Shown piece after piece: positions 12,402 through 27,688 of a stretch of 64,000 bases of DNA. The notes below the pieces were generated by a model. The model did no database searches and was not told the origin of the DNA. It saw only the letters and a program-made list of their open reading frames with translations. This DNA is from Paracyclopina nana (taxonomy: Eukaryota; Arthropoda; Copepoda; Cyclopoida; Cyclopettidae), in the NCBI GenBank assembly GCA_019096065.1, contig JAGUCH010000002.1, forward strand, positions 2,120,501 to 2,184,500, written 5' to 3'. Within the stretch, counting starts at the first letter, position 1. Every line of letters begins with the position of its first letter. The position numbers and the translations under genes were made by a program.

Positions 12402-15020
12402 TCACTTCTTCTTCTTCTTCTTCACTATGGAAGCAATTTCCAGCTTTGGATTAAAGGAGAAGAAAGGTGTGCCCGAAATGGGATAATAGAGGACAAATTT
12501 CTCGGAAGTGGCTCTTTCTTGGTGTTTCTCACTAGTGACCTCTGGCGGCAAATCATTGGCTTTTGTCTCTCCTTCAAACCAGTCATCAGAGAGGAGATCA
12601 AATCCTGGTTCCAGCGTTGGGAATGGGTACTCTGCTGAATCTTTCGACAGCACATCTGAAGAGGCTGTTCCTTTGGAAGATGAAATTGTGGTCATGTCAG
12701 GATCTCTCAAATCATCCTCATGGTAATCGTATTCTTCGTAGCTATCGACATCTGCCCAAATCCAATTATTACCAGAGTGCTGCTCTTCATTGGTTAGAAT
12801 TGGCTCAAAGAAATTTGCCTCAGTTGTGCTTGGCCCTTTTGTCTCTGTCTCTTCGGTATTTATTGTAGTTCTTGTTGTGGTGGTAAACAAATCCATGATT
12901 TTCCTTGGCTCGGCTTTTTTGGACTTGCTTCTCACTGAGTCAACAATGAGGGGCTTCTCCACCAGGATTTGGTTGTCAATTGAGGACTCTGACGAGGTTG
13001 GGAAAATGTCCTCTTCAGACGAGTCATTGACATGCTCAGTGACGTAGGCCAAAGTGGCCAAGGTGTTGATGCCACCAAAGTACGCTTGGGTGTGATCCGA
13101 AACGTGGATGACATCCTTTTCAGCCTCTTGAATGCCCCCATGTTTTATGTGATTAATGCCTGAATTTCTCGCGGCCTCAATAAAGGCCTCAAAGTTGGGC
13201 TCTTGCCTGATGAAAAATGGATTGGAGTGCCATTTCAACACTTTGGGATCTCGACTCTCTGGCCTTTTGGTTGTTGTTGTGGAAGTGGTGGACGATGTGG
13301 AGAAAGGCTTGAGAATTTGGTCGATGGTCATTGGAATCCACCCGTCACCATGAGTGCTCAAAGGTTCAGCTGATGGCTCTTCAAAAACATCAATGGAAAA
13401 ATCAGGTTGCTTGAAGCTCTTGAAGCCTTTTTGGTTCCTATTTTGGCGTGGCAACACTGTGACTGGTGGTGGAACTGTGGTGGCCAAAATCTCGGGAAAG
13501 TTGCCATTGGTGACAAGTTCAAAGTCTTCCTCTTCAAACACATCAATTGTGTCAGTCACGGTTGTGGTTGTGGGCGTGGAAGTGGCAAATCCATTAGCAG
13601 GCTGCAAAAAGTAAAAAAAAAATAATAACCAGTCTTGGGGTTTCCAGATTGGCTTTTTGCATCATAACTTATGCGCAAATTGGCTTTTTCTGCAAGGATT
13701 TGATCATTTTTCAGCTTTTTAGTCTGGTTTTTCATCTAAATTATCAGAATAGCTTGTTTCAAAGTTGGCATGACATTTTTTCATTGTTCCTCTTTCTTTG
13801 AGGGGGCGTGGTGACCCCGAACTTGAATAAAACTTCCTTTGTGAATGATTCGTGACTTTTTCGGCGTTCCTTATGCCAAACTTGAAGTGGTGTTGCATTA
13901 TTGAAAATATGCTCTTCTGTGAAATGGAAGAAGCAGTTTTGCCTGTGCTATCTTTGAATGCGCTGTGTCAAAAGGCGTGTTATCATTTCACATCAAAGGG
14001 ATTCAAAACGTAATTGGTTTCAGCAGGCCGAAGAAGGCGAGGCAAGAGTTTCCTCAGACTTGACAAAAAAAAGTAGAAATGTCACAACTTTAGGCACAAT
14101 TCTCATACGGCCTTGATTGATTGCATGCGATGAGAGAAATGAGTTTCTCACGTCATCTCATTGCTGTTTTCGAGCCATTTTTCCCACTGTGTGAGCAGCA
14201 CTATCATCACCTTCATTTCCGTACTTCTGACCACGCACACAATTAAAAAAAGTTGGCCTTTTGTTTCTACATGATAATCTCGGATGCTATCAATTCTCAC
14301 CTGAGCCACTGTGACTGTAGACGCCGTAGTAATTTCCGTGGTGCTAGTTGTTGTAGTAGTAAAATCACTCGCAGGCAATGTTGGAAAATACGTGTGCAAC
14401 TCCGTTGCTGGCACGTATTGCTGAGCTGGTGCAAAAAAATTACTGCCATCATTGTTGTTGTTATTGTTGTTGTTGCTGCTTGGGGAAAAATCCACAGAGT
14501 TGGCAGGAAAAGTTTGCCATGGCCTGGCTGTAGTTGTGCTCGCTATAAAAGGGTTATTATTGCTGATAAATGGAGGCTGAGCAGTTCCCGCGGGAGATCC
14601 CCACACAATTGGCTTTCCTGTGGTTTGAGAAGTGACAACACTCCAGCCGCAGTTGCAATTGTTGGGCCACGTGGTCGGATTGGGAAAATAGGGCGGCTTC
14701 CCTGTCACAGTGGGCAAAATGTTCACTGGTGGCCTCGGCTGAGGTAAAATGTTGACTGGAGGCTGCTGAGGCTGAATTATGGGTGGCCTGGGCCGGATCA
14801 CATTTTTGTAGCCGAAAATGCCAAAAATGTCCCAGGGGAACTTCTTTTCTTTGGTAATTTCCGACCCGCCCGACCAGGCATTATTGTTGTTGTTTGTGTA
14901 AGTGTTGGGCCTATTGTGAGGCCCCCTGAAGGCCTTTTTGAAAATGTCAAAGAAAAGTGGACTGGAGCTGATGCAGTGCACTGACAACAGAAGGCAAAAG
15001 AGCACTCTAGTTTTCTTCAT
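12402..15020 (-). CDS. Secreted Asn/Thr/Pro-rich low-complexity protein (639 aa)
   Basis: Two coding exons, 15020-14301 and 13601-12402, with GT-AG ends and phase 0, giving 640 codons with stop. The start is chosen because it opens a clean signal peptide (VLFCLLLSVHCISS). Exon 1 carries a poly-Asn stretch, a Pro-rich repeat (PPVNILPQPR / PPVNILP) and an NNNNNNNN run. Exon 2 carries Thr runs, acidic Tyr clusters (DSYEEYDYHEDD) and ends with six lysines. No known domain was recognised. Composition resembles the long tails of the Spätzle-like gene at 0.6-8.6 kb, suggesting a mucin-like or matrix role, but this is inference. It lies only 200 bp upstream of the lipocalin-like start on the same strand, so the two could conceivably be read as one locus; a stop and a new signal peptide argue against that. 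Confidence 0.7.
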
Positions 15021-16282
15021 AGTGGCTGGCTATTATTTTCTTCAGTGGTTTGTATGCTGTGGTATTCGTGCATGTTGATGACGGAAATCCAACTAAAAAT
15101 GTCACTCTGTGCGTTGTTGACGCAAACCTTGCAAGATTCCTCGCGTCTTCGTTGCAGGACTGCGAAAAATGCCTCTGTTATGGCGATGCGACAATCAAAG
15201 CTGTGAGAATTTTGATTGAAACGATGAAAATCTAAGGATTTTAAGCAAAGTTTGTATCTAATCATTTCCTTCATCTTTCAATACAAGTGGCTTGTTTGGT
15301 CTAAAATTGAGTAAAAATAGGTTTTTTAGGCAGCCACTATTTATTTATTGGTTTTATTTTGGGCTAATTTAAGCGTTTGTAGGCAATTTTCACCAAATTA
15401 AAGCAGAAAATGTGAGTGCACTACTCCATTTGACCTTTGTGACAAATATTTGTGAGCATAGTGCTCTACTTTATGCTACGTAAAAAAGTACGAAAAAACT
15501 TCCGTGATAAATGCGACACTTTTCAATGTCAAGCCGAAAAACAGTTGCGCTACTAAACTCCTCTTCATTGCTATATGCAAAGTAGGCTTAAAGTGGTGTG
15601 CCCTTTTTTACCCACAATCTTTACCCTGAATTGTAAAAAATATCCTGCGCAAAATTGGGCACGGTCTGTGACTATGCTTGAATTTTGCACAGGAGATTTG
15701 CATGCGTGGGTATTATTTCCTCTGGGCCAGATTTATTTAGCATTGCAAAATCGCAGAAAGCATCCTCTTTTTATGTATGTACACATGGCCTTGCTGAAAT
15801 GTCATAAAAGTAAATATAAGTAGGCTCATTGCGTGAAAAATGGAAATCTCATAGCACCAAAATGACACGCCTTTTCGCAATGTCACAAAAAGCACTTCTT
15901 TAATGAATATCTCGTTTTTCTATTTTTGTTTTTCTCCACGAATGCATGCATTTTTAAAACATACGATTCTCTACACGTGGTTGTTACGTAACATCCTACG
16001 TCAGTCAATTCAGCCATTTAGCGTGAGCTTTCTTCTCTATCATCAAAATTACATTTTCAAAGGGATATCTCAATTAAGACTTTACTGCCAATCTGACCTT
16101 GACACCTTGTTGGTGTATGCTAATTATTTTTTGCCAATTTCGGTGATATTCCATCTAGACGTCTCAAGTATTAATTAAACCACACTTATTTCTAACATTA
16201 TCAGCAGACAACAAAGAGATGTTAAGCTTGAATAGTTCACGAGATAAGAAAATTGAATACACGTATATTTTGCTATATCAGA
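15021..16282. other. Intergenic spacer
   Basis: AT-rich, no exon recognised. Contains the promoter of the 12.4-15.0 kb gene and the 3' flank of the cathepsin gene. Confidence 0.5.
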
Positions 16283-19756
<3,474 letters not shown>

Positions 19757-20098
19757 TTATCTCCTCCTGTGGATTAAGGTCAAATCTTGTGTACGTACCT
19801 TTGTACAAGCTCCTGCTTATCAGGAATCGTATTAACTTTATTCAATGTTGTCCAAGAAATTTGTATTCCAAGCTTTTTTTTAGTTGTTAATTTTACTTGG
19901 GAATCTCATTTGCGTTTCTACGCACGAAAAATCAGAGCTTAGCTTTAATTAGGTGGGGAAAATGGAGTACATATTGCTAGTCAGACCACACCAGCTTCTT
20001 CTTTAAGCTGATGGCTTTCTAGATATTCTTACCGCATTCCTCATTTGCATTTCAGCCCAAAATTAACTAGATGCACAAGGCAAGTTATTTTGCTGCTA

Positions 20099-20113
20099 CG
20101 CCCTCTAGTGGGC
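20099..20113 (-). promoter_or_regulatory. CTCF-like core motif
   Basis: Reads GCCCACTAGAGGGCG on the minus strand, a close match to the classical CCACTAGAGGGCG form. It sits between two genes. Confidence 0.5.
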
Positions 20114-20164
20114 ATAATAATAATTCTTCCTCTACTTTTTTAAGGGTGATGGTAAACAACGATT

Positions 20165-20170
20165 TTTATT
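20165..20170 (-). terminator. Candidate poly(A) signal of synaptotagmin
   Basis: AATAAA on the minus strand, about 165 bases past the stop codon. Confidence 0.4.
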
Positions 20171-20332
20171 TGTCTTCTATCATGTAAGGGAGATATGTTT
20201 AGTGGACACAATGTAAGCTTGTTTTTTAATATATACTCTGATTAGTTTGTTGATTCAGGGGACCTTATTTAACTTGAAGGATGACTTGGTCAGTTCAGCA
20301 TTTTCTCAATTCCAATTCCTCGGTTTTTTCCC

Positions 20333-23300
20333 CTACTCCTTCTTGGAGTCCTCCTTTTTCAGCTCTTTTCTTTTGCTGCTCGCAGAAGAAGAAGCAGCCT
20401 CGCCTGATTTGTCCTTTTTCTTGTCCTTGTCTTCATTCTCATCCTCATCCCCAGGTTCAGGATCCTGAAAAAAAAACACACTTTTAGCTTTCCTTAGATG
20501 ACGAGGATGAAGTGGGGAAAAGTGAGCTTAAGCAAGCTCCCTTGAATGCGGTTATAGTAAAAGGAATAATCATAAATTCTCTTGTAAGCCAAATGCAACT
20601 ACAGTCATGGCAGATTCGCTCAGTAATGCTATGCTAATGAAGCTAGTAGCATTGTAGTAGCCAAAGTTATGCATGCATAAATAATCAATCCAGGTAATAG
20701 GGATAATGAAAAAATCAAGATGCTTTCTAAGATGCTTTCATGGTGATTGTTATGATTACAGCATGCTATTTACACATTTTCATCAAGAAGATTTGAGTAA
20801 ATAATTCGCGCACTCGTTTGCCGGCGCGCGCTTCAAATGTAAGCAATCCTTATTCGCGGCGCGTCTTCAGCTGCTCAAAGCTTTTAATGAAGAAAATATG
20901 AGTAATGTCACCTTGAGAACATGCCAATGTACAATTGGTCTCCTTGGATTCTCAATCATTTCCTTCCAGTGTTTGAGCTCGAGCGCTTTCCTGTTGTACC
21001 CGAGCAGAACTTTTCCAATGGGATCTGAAGACCCGATGCGATCGTAGTCAGCCACTATGAGCTCTAAATTAACCCTCTAGGTATTTTTCACGCATGCAGG
21101 TAGTAACAATTGGGCAGCAGGCAGAGAATTTGAAAAGAGAGAGAGAAAAGGCGTTATTTGTTGGATTACCTTCAAGACATGCCAATGAATGACTGGTCTT
21201 CTGGGATTCTCGACCATTTCCTTCCAGTGCTTTAACTCTGGCCCTTTGCGATTATAACCAAGGGAAACTTTGCCGATTGGGTCAGAAGTTCCGATTCGGT
21301 CATAATCACATACGGTCAACTCCAGAGTTACCCGCTTTGTTTTGTTGTTGTAGGAAAATCACAATTTGTATTAACTTCTATATAGGTAGCTGCAACGCGT
21401 CTCAAAACTGCAAAATCAGCTGCCGAGTGGCGCGACTCTGCTTCTCTTTGAACTTTTATCTCGAGCTCCGCAGCGATAAAGTTGCCCGGTTCATTCATTT
21501 TTAATGAAAAGAGGGAAAAGTTCCCTTTTTGCTTCTTCTATCTGATACAGTGGAAAAAGGAACACTTATTACCCTTAGTTGCTCCTGCTCAACAAGAAAG
21601 ACGAAACTTTCATTGTAGTATGGGTTCAGGTTGCCCATTTTGACAGAAGTCTTCTTCTTTTTGCCAATGCGCTTCCCTTTGCGATCCAATAGCTTGATCT
21701 TTACATAAGGATCTACAGGAAAACGGAAGCATGAAAAATAACGCACTTTTGCCCTAAAAATAATCCACTGTGCACTACGGAAAGAAAGCTCACCAGAGGC
21801 GCCTGTGATGTCCATCTTTTTCAGGTTTTTGCACTCGAGTATGCCAACTGTGAGTTTTCCAGATGTTGGCACATACCTCAGAGAAAAGCAAATGTCTCCC
21901 AAATACTTGAGGGGAAAATACAAATTGTTCTAAGTTCGTAGTTATGGCAATTATACTTATTTCAGGATACCTGATCGTCAACCTTGACGGAGCACAAATC
22001 CTTCCACTCTTCAATAGTTTGTGCCAAATCAACCATGCACAAAGGAACCTTTATGAAGCAGCAAAAAAAGAGAAATCTCGTAAATATTCGAGATAAATCT
22101 ACAATTGTAGGCATAATTCCTACCTTGACCTCGCCGATTTGGTCATGCTTGGAAAACCGGTCATAGTCGAAGACAGCAAAAACTAGCGTTTTATCAAAGG
22201 TTTCGCTATAAGGTACCTAAAACAGGAAGAAAATACATTTTCCTTGCTAAACATTATTAAAAAATTATCTGACGCGTAAAAAACTGAGTGGTAGGTGGCG
22301 CCACAATCTTCAATCAAGGGTGCGTTGGTGCAAATGTAGGTGGCGCCCCCTTGCACCTTTAAATTAATTTAAGGCTTGCTTACATTCTTAAATGCAAACG
22401 TTTCGTTGAAAAACGGGTTTAGGGTTTTCCTATGGACCTTTGTCTCGAACTTGCGTTTCTTGTCGGGCATCAAGTAAACTTTGATGTAGGGATCAGAAGT
22501 TCCGCCCATGTCCAAGGCTGGCAGCTCTGAACATTGAATGGCTGTTACGTTCAATGTTTGAGTATTGAAATCATACTCCAGCTGAAATGGCAGAAGCAAT
22601 ATATCACTTTATAGGCAAGATGTTTTGGGCATAAGGTACGCATTTGAGTGTAAGCAAATAAAGATGGAGCTCTTTTAAGTCATCTGCTGATCTCAAACCC
22701 CTTAATGCAGCAACATTTCCTTTTGTGTTCTTAGAAGAACAAAAGATATTCTAGAATTAAACCAAAATACCAAATTATAGAGAACATAGTTCATGTGGAT
22801 ATTGAGTTCTATGGTGAAAATGCAAAGCACAAAAGGTGGTTCTTTCACTAATATTGCTATTGAGAAAGTGTTTATGGGTTTACTTTTCACCAATTTCGAA
22901 AATACTGCATAGGTTTCAAGAAAAATGCAAAAAATTCGATTTCCCGTAGCTACGCCGCTGCGTTTGATACTTGCTCTATTTTCAAATAGGGGGCGCTAGT
23001 TACACTCTACGACAGAGACTATTGTTACCTTGTACTGAAGTTTGCCCAGATATTCTTTGGAAGCTGCTGATTTGACAATTTCCTCCTTGATGTCTACTTC
23101 TTCTTCGTTCTCCACCAAGAAATCCTCATCATCGCCCTATGATGATTATTAATGTTTGATTAGGTGTGATTGAAAACGGTGGCATAAACACATCAATCAT
23201 GGTATGCTAAGGACTTTTCCTAGGCTTCCAGGCGAGCCTTTTTCAAGTTATTTTTTTTGTACAAAAGCCTTCAATGTTTTCGGTAATTGGGCCAGTTTGA

Positions 23301-25129
23301 AGGCTCTTGTGGAAAAAGCGCATTACACTTATTAAGCCTCTAATTGGTGCGCGTGATGCTAATTAATGATATAAGCCAATGGCGTGACGTGAGTTGCCTA
23401 AAGTTTTATGGCTTGAAAAGGTGCCTTTCTTGACTCTTAATCATATTCTATACATCTTTCAAGCTTTAGGCATGGTTCACCTGCTTATAATATCTGATAT
23501 TTTGCCAAATTATCGGTGCGAAATACTGCTAAACTGAGAATTGAGATATTGTTGTAGGCCGGATGGCTTTGGTACCAAAAGGCCGAATCCGAAGAAAAAA
23601 TCTTTAAAATGATTTTGGAAGTACCGGATATTTGCAAATATCATCATAATATCGCTCGATATTTTGGTCATAATATTGCAGGTGAAACAGGCCTTACTTG
23701 CGAAAAATTCAAACAACTTTAATGCAAGCTTATTGTGGAAATTCCTTTAAAAAAGGCTCACTTACTTCCGTTTTGCCGCCATCTTTCTTCTTTTTCCCGT
23801 CCTTGAGGCGCTTTTTGCGGAAGAATCTCCAGATGCACCAGCCGAAAAGTCCCACCACGGCGCACACAAGAACTACGGTAAAAGTAAACTTTTTCTTTTA
23901 GAAAGCTTGGCCAACTTCGAGTGATCAAAGCCAACATCAAACAAGGAATTGCAGCTGGATTATTGAAAAGCAGCCTCGCGCATTCCGACTGCAATTTGCA
24001 ATTGAACACAAAATGATGCATTTTCCTCGCAGAAAATGGCATAATTTAAAGTTCTCACTTTCACCTCAGGAAATTACTCACATAAAATCCCAACAATAAC
24101 ATGCCATGGTTTCAGGCCTGTTTTCATGGCCAAATGGTCCACCTTGTTCATCATCATCTCCATGTTGCTTTCTGAATCTAGAAAACGAGGGAATTTTTCA
24201 TTTCTGCAAAGTCAGCACGAAAACTCCATTAAAAAGATCTATTGGAAAGCTCAGTCTTTTATGAGGAGATATAGCAGTATATACTGAGAAAGCGAGGATA
24301 TTTTGTCTCTTTTTCCCCCCACCGCAATACATAAATACAAACTTCCACTATGTATTAGCAGACGTCTGCAACACGTGACAAGTGTATGTCATATAGGCTA
24401 AGTAGTTTACTCACTAGCCATGCTACTTTAATCCATTATTTTAGCACTGGCTATTTTAGTAAAGTCTCAAAAAAGCTGGATTTGCCATTTTTGAACGCTC
24501 TTTCCTGTTTGCTCGCTACAGTAGTATTATCGAGTTGAATATTGTGAGTTCTTCCAATAAGAAGAAAAAACTAGAAAGCTCATGTGTGGCAATTCAACGG
24601 CTCACATTTTCCAATAAAGCCAGAAATATCTGAGGAAAGATGAAAGAAAAAGTCGCATAAAGCCATAGACAAACATGGTATATAGTATTTCTATGGCATT
24701 TTATGAAAGTTGCACATGTGATCCAACTTGGAAAATATTCGTAAGATATTTGTTAGGCAATGTTATGTCGAATTTAGGGCAAATGTGCACTAATGAGATA
24801 AATTCGTAATTTACTTTTGAGCTCTTGACGTCACAAAATAGTCATTGCGTGCATGCACATGCTTATCTTGTCCAATAAATCACTAGCTATTATCTGAAGG
24901 TCTCTGCTATCATCTATACGAGCTCATTTACTTTGGAAAATACGCAGAATTATGCCGAAAACCTACGTAAAGAGAAAAACAAAATTTCTAATAGGTTCGT
25001 GACCTCATCGTCGCAAAGCTATGAATTTGTCAAGGAGAAATTTGAATTATGAGTTTTTAAAGGTCATATACCCATGATGGTTGAGGCTGTTGGTGCTGAA
25101 GGCGAGGCCAAGTCGTCACCCACGCTCAT
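20333..25129 (-). CDS. Syt1: Synaptotagmin-1, 428 aa, with mutually exclusive C2B exons
   Basis: Exons: 25129-25072, 24177-24082, 23872-23766, 23136-23029, 22581-22384, 22216-22124, 22048-21971, 21905-21794, 21712-21573, then either 21334-21170 or 21076-20912, and 20464-20333. Either form gives 428 aa. A short lumenal N terminus precedes a membrane segment ([18 protein letters not shown], about residues 41-60) and a basic Cys-poor linker ([15 protein letters not shown]). C2A begins near residue 124 ([13 protein letters not shown]) with Ca-binding aspartates in [13 protein letters not shown] and [12 protein letters not shown]2B begins near 247 ([19 protein letters not shown]) with [14 protein letters not shown], the polybasic [12 protein letters not shown] and NPYYNESF. 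The protein is the vesicle Ca sensor for fast neurotransmitter release. The last exon replaces the usual short tail with an acidic and Lys-rich 43-residue end. The N-terminal exon ([11 protein letters not shown]...) is short but phase-consistent. Confidence 0.95.
20912..21076 (-). other. Syt1: Synaptotagmin alternative exon B (55 codons)
   Basis: Encodes [20 protein letters not shown]... to HWHVLK, phase 0 at both ends. Same length as exon A and about three quarters identical to it in protein. Including both would duplicate a C2B strand and loop 3, so they are expected to be used one at a time. Confidence 0.85.
21170..21334 (-). other. Syt1: Synaptotagmin alternative exon A (55 codons)
   Basis: Encodes [20 protein letters not shown]... 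to HWHVLK, phase 0 at both ends. Separated from exon B by only 93 bp. Carries Ca-binding loop 3 (DYDRIGTSD) and the end of C2B. Confidence 0.85.
22290..22303 (+). promoter_or_regulatory. CTCF-like core motif
   Basis: GGTAGGTGGCGCCA in a synaptotagmin intron; 45 bp from a second copy. Confidence 0.45.
22335..22348 (+). promoter_or_regulatory. CTCF-like core motif
   Basis: TGTAGGTGGCGCCC, same orientation and same intron as 22290-22303. Confidence 0.45.
22986..22998 (+). promoter_or_regulatory. CTCF-like core motif
   Basis: ATAGGGGGCGCTA, the AGGGGGCGC form, in the next synaptotagmin intron. Confidence 0.45.
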
Positions 25130-25258
25130 TATTTGGATCGATTTACTTCATCCTCATTCTTTTTCTCGAGAGCTCAGTGGCGAGTTGACGTTTGGATGTT
25201 GAATTTGGCACTCTGTTGCTTTCAACAAAGACAGAGGTGAAAAGGAGAGAGCTGGCTG

Positions 25259-25288
25259 CATAAAGAGAGAGAAAGAGAGAGAGAGGGC
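25259..25288. repeat. AG microsatellite
   Basis: Interrupted run of AG dinucleotides upstream of the synaptotagmin start. Confidence 0.8.
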
Positions 25289-25509
25289 GAGTATATACTG
25301 TCTACGTACCACAGAAGGCGGGGAAAGCAAAGCTTCACCCACTTGCTGCTTCGTTCGACAAAGGCCTCTCCTGGATTCAGCTGGAGCAACAGGAGCCTCG
25401 CAGGAGAACCTTTCCCACGTGAATGGGGATTAGGAATGACAACCATACACTTACATCGACTAGGGACAGATTATGATCGAAAAAACATGGTGTGAAAACC
25501 ATTGCTTTA

Positions 25510-25917
25510 TTTGACCGGGAAGCTGGCAGCTGACTTAAGCCACTCAAAGCCAGTGAAGCTAGGGTAGTAACAAATTGATGTCATCAGCGCAAGTGAAGTT
25601 CTAAGGCTAGATATACTATAGTCAATTATCTTTTAAAAATGAAACTTTGGACACTTTAAAAGTCAGAAAAACAGCCTTTTGACATATCCGCGTAAATGCC
25701 GCTAACTTTTTGTGGGTCCAAAATAACAAAAAGTGGTCTCTTTTTGACTAGCCAATTTGACCGGAAAGCTGACAGCTGGCAATAAAATGAACACAATGTT
25801 TAAAAGCATTAACTGTAATTAAGGCTGGAAAAACTACGACAATAATTTTGAACATGAATTGAAGGTTTGGAATTGGTATGCTTTGGGACGGTTTGACCGG
25901 GAAGCTGACAGCTGACT
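25510..25917. repeat. Three dispersed copies of a 26-bp motif
   Basis: TTTGACCGGGAAGCTGGCAG at 25510, TTTGACCGGAAAGCTGACAG at 25756 and TTTGACCGGGAAGCTGACAG at 25892, all in the same orientation. Confidence 0.8.
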
Positions 25918-27637
25918 GAAGTCCTGTACAAATTTCGCGAAATGTCTCTCGGTTCATGCATTAGTGATTGTGAGAAGCCCTTCTTCAACTTAGTTGGCCT
26001 TTAATTGTGTCTGTATGTAGAAGCCATGGATCTCTTGCAGTTTAGTAGTTATTGTTTTCCTCGCTTAAAGGTCATTGGCCTCTATTGCTGTTCTGACATC
26101 CTAGGGTAAAAATTCATCAACCAAAGGCCGCTTGGAGGCTAAATCTGGGTTAATTTTGGATCATTCTAAGCCTCCAATGCAGTTCTGCTATCCTAATACC
26201 TATTTGCACTATTTAACTCTAAAAATGTATTTTACAGTCGATGCAATTCGATGTAAATTGATTTCAACTCGGCTTGGCTGGCTTGAAGCGCGAGCCCGCT
26301 TTTGGTCGCGAATGTGCGAGGTAAATACGGGAAAGCGGCATAGCGGTATAAAGGCCAAAGTGTACTTAATACAGTATATCTATGCATTAAATGAATGCTC
26401 AAATTTTGGAATTTTGGGCACACTTTTTTCCCAATCAGAAATTTCAAAGTCGCTGAGTGTAAAATTGCTAAATTCACAGAGGAACTAACAACTTTGGCTG
26501 AAAGGAGGTCACACAAAAAGGGAGGCCATTATTAATAGGAAACCAGACATGGAAAGTGTTTTACGGCAAAAAACAGCGAGTGTCCAATCACGACAACGCT
26601 TACGAGCCTTACTTGTTGATCAAATACTGGAAAGCTTTCTTCTCTCACAGCTAGATTTGTGGAGGAGCAGTGATTATCTTAATTGCTTTTCCCTAGAAAA
26701 CACCTATCCTTCCATAAGGTAGACCAAATTACTGGCTCACACTTGACATTCATAGAAAGTAAAAATCTACATGGAAAGAAGTCGTCTGTCTTCTGTCTCG
26801 TAATACAAAAATGAAGGTCACAATTTATTGTGCTCCTTTTTCCTTAGCTGAAAATAAGCCTAAAATTAAGGTTTTCTTCCCTTAGCGTAGATATTTGAAA
26901 ATAGCTTGACAATGACCCTAATTTCAGTTAGATAACCAATTACTTGCTTCTACCTGCTTTTTAAAAGGTAAACTTTTGGTTTACTTCACTCACCCTTTTA
27001 AAAGGAAGACTTTCAAGAGGCCTTTCTAAAAGTTAGTACAACCAAAATGTAGTAGTAGTAGTAAGCTAATATCAGCATTAAAAGGTGAGAGAGTGGCTCA
27101 TTAAAAATGCAGCCAGTAATGACAAAGAACATTCTTAATGGCCTGTACTTATGCTCCAAAAGTCATTCTCGGAATTTTTTCTTTTTTCTTTGCCTTCACA
27201 GTGTAAATTAAAGGCAAATTGGGAGGGAGAGAACGAGCATCGATTTTCCGTCAAAATTTTTCATGTTGGCTCTCTCCTTCAACGACTGCGTAATATTGAC
27301 TATCGTCGTTCCTCTCATCTTCTTCTTCTTCATGGGGAAGTTTTATTTTTGGAGCTTTTCATCCTCCTCATCTTTACGTAATAATAATGGAGGCAGCATC
27401 GGCTATGCCAAGAATGTTTTCAATAGCTATGGAATGGCTGGAATCTCGATCAAAAGAATTATGAGGGAATAAAGAAGGAGTTAATTGCGGACTTCTATTT
27501 ATAATTATAAGATGCAGACAATATTATCAGATTTCATAACTTTCAGGCATCTCCTCCCTGAATAAAACTTGTGACAGGTAAGTAGCAGGGCGTGTCAATC
27601 ATTTTCCAGCATTAGCAAAGATTGACGAGATTTCCAT

Positions 27638-27643
27638 TTTATT
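27638..27643 (-). terminator. Poly(A) signal of the BCL7 gene
   Basis: AATAAA on the minus strand, 46 bases past the stop. Confidence 0.6.
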
Positions 27644-27688
27644 GAATTGAATGTAATTAGAAGCAGCAGTGGGCAAAAAAAGGGCGTG

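Larger units (their letters stand above)
25130..27688. other. Long spacer upstream of synaptotagmin
   Basis: About 2.5 kb without a supported gene. Contains the synaptotagmin promoter and first non-coding exons if any, an AG microsatellite at 25259-25288 and three copies of a 26-bp motif at 25510-25917. Open frames at 26132-26488 (plus) and 26232-26516 (minus) overlap each other and look random. Confidence 0.5.

Noticed and set aside
26132-26516. 118- and 94-codon frames on opposite strands
   Set aside because: They overlap each other, lack splice sites and show no motif.
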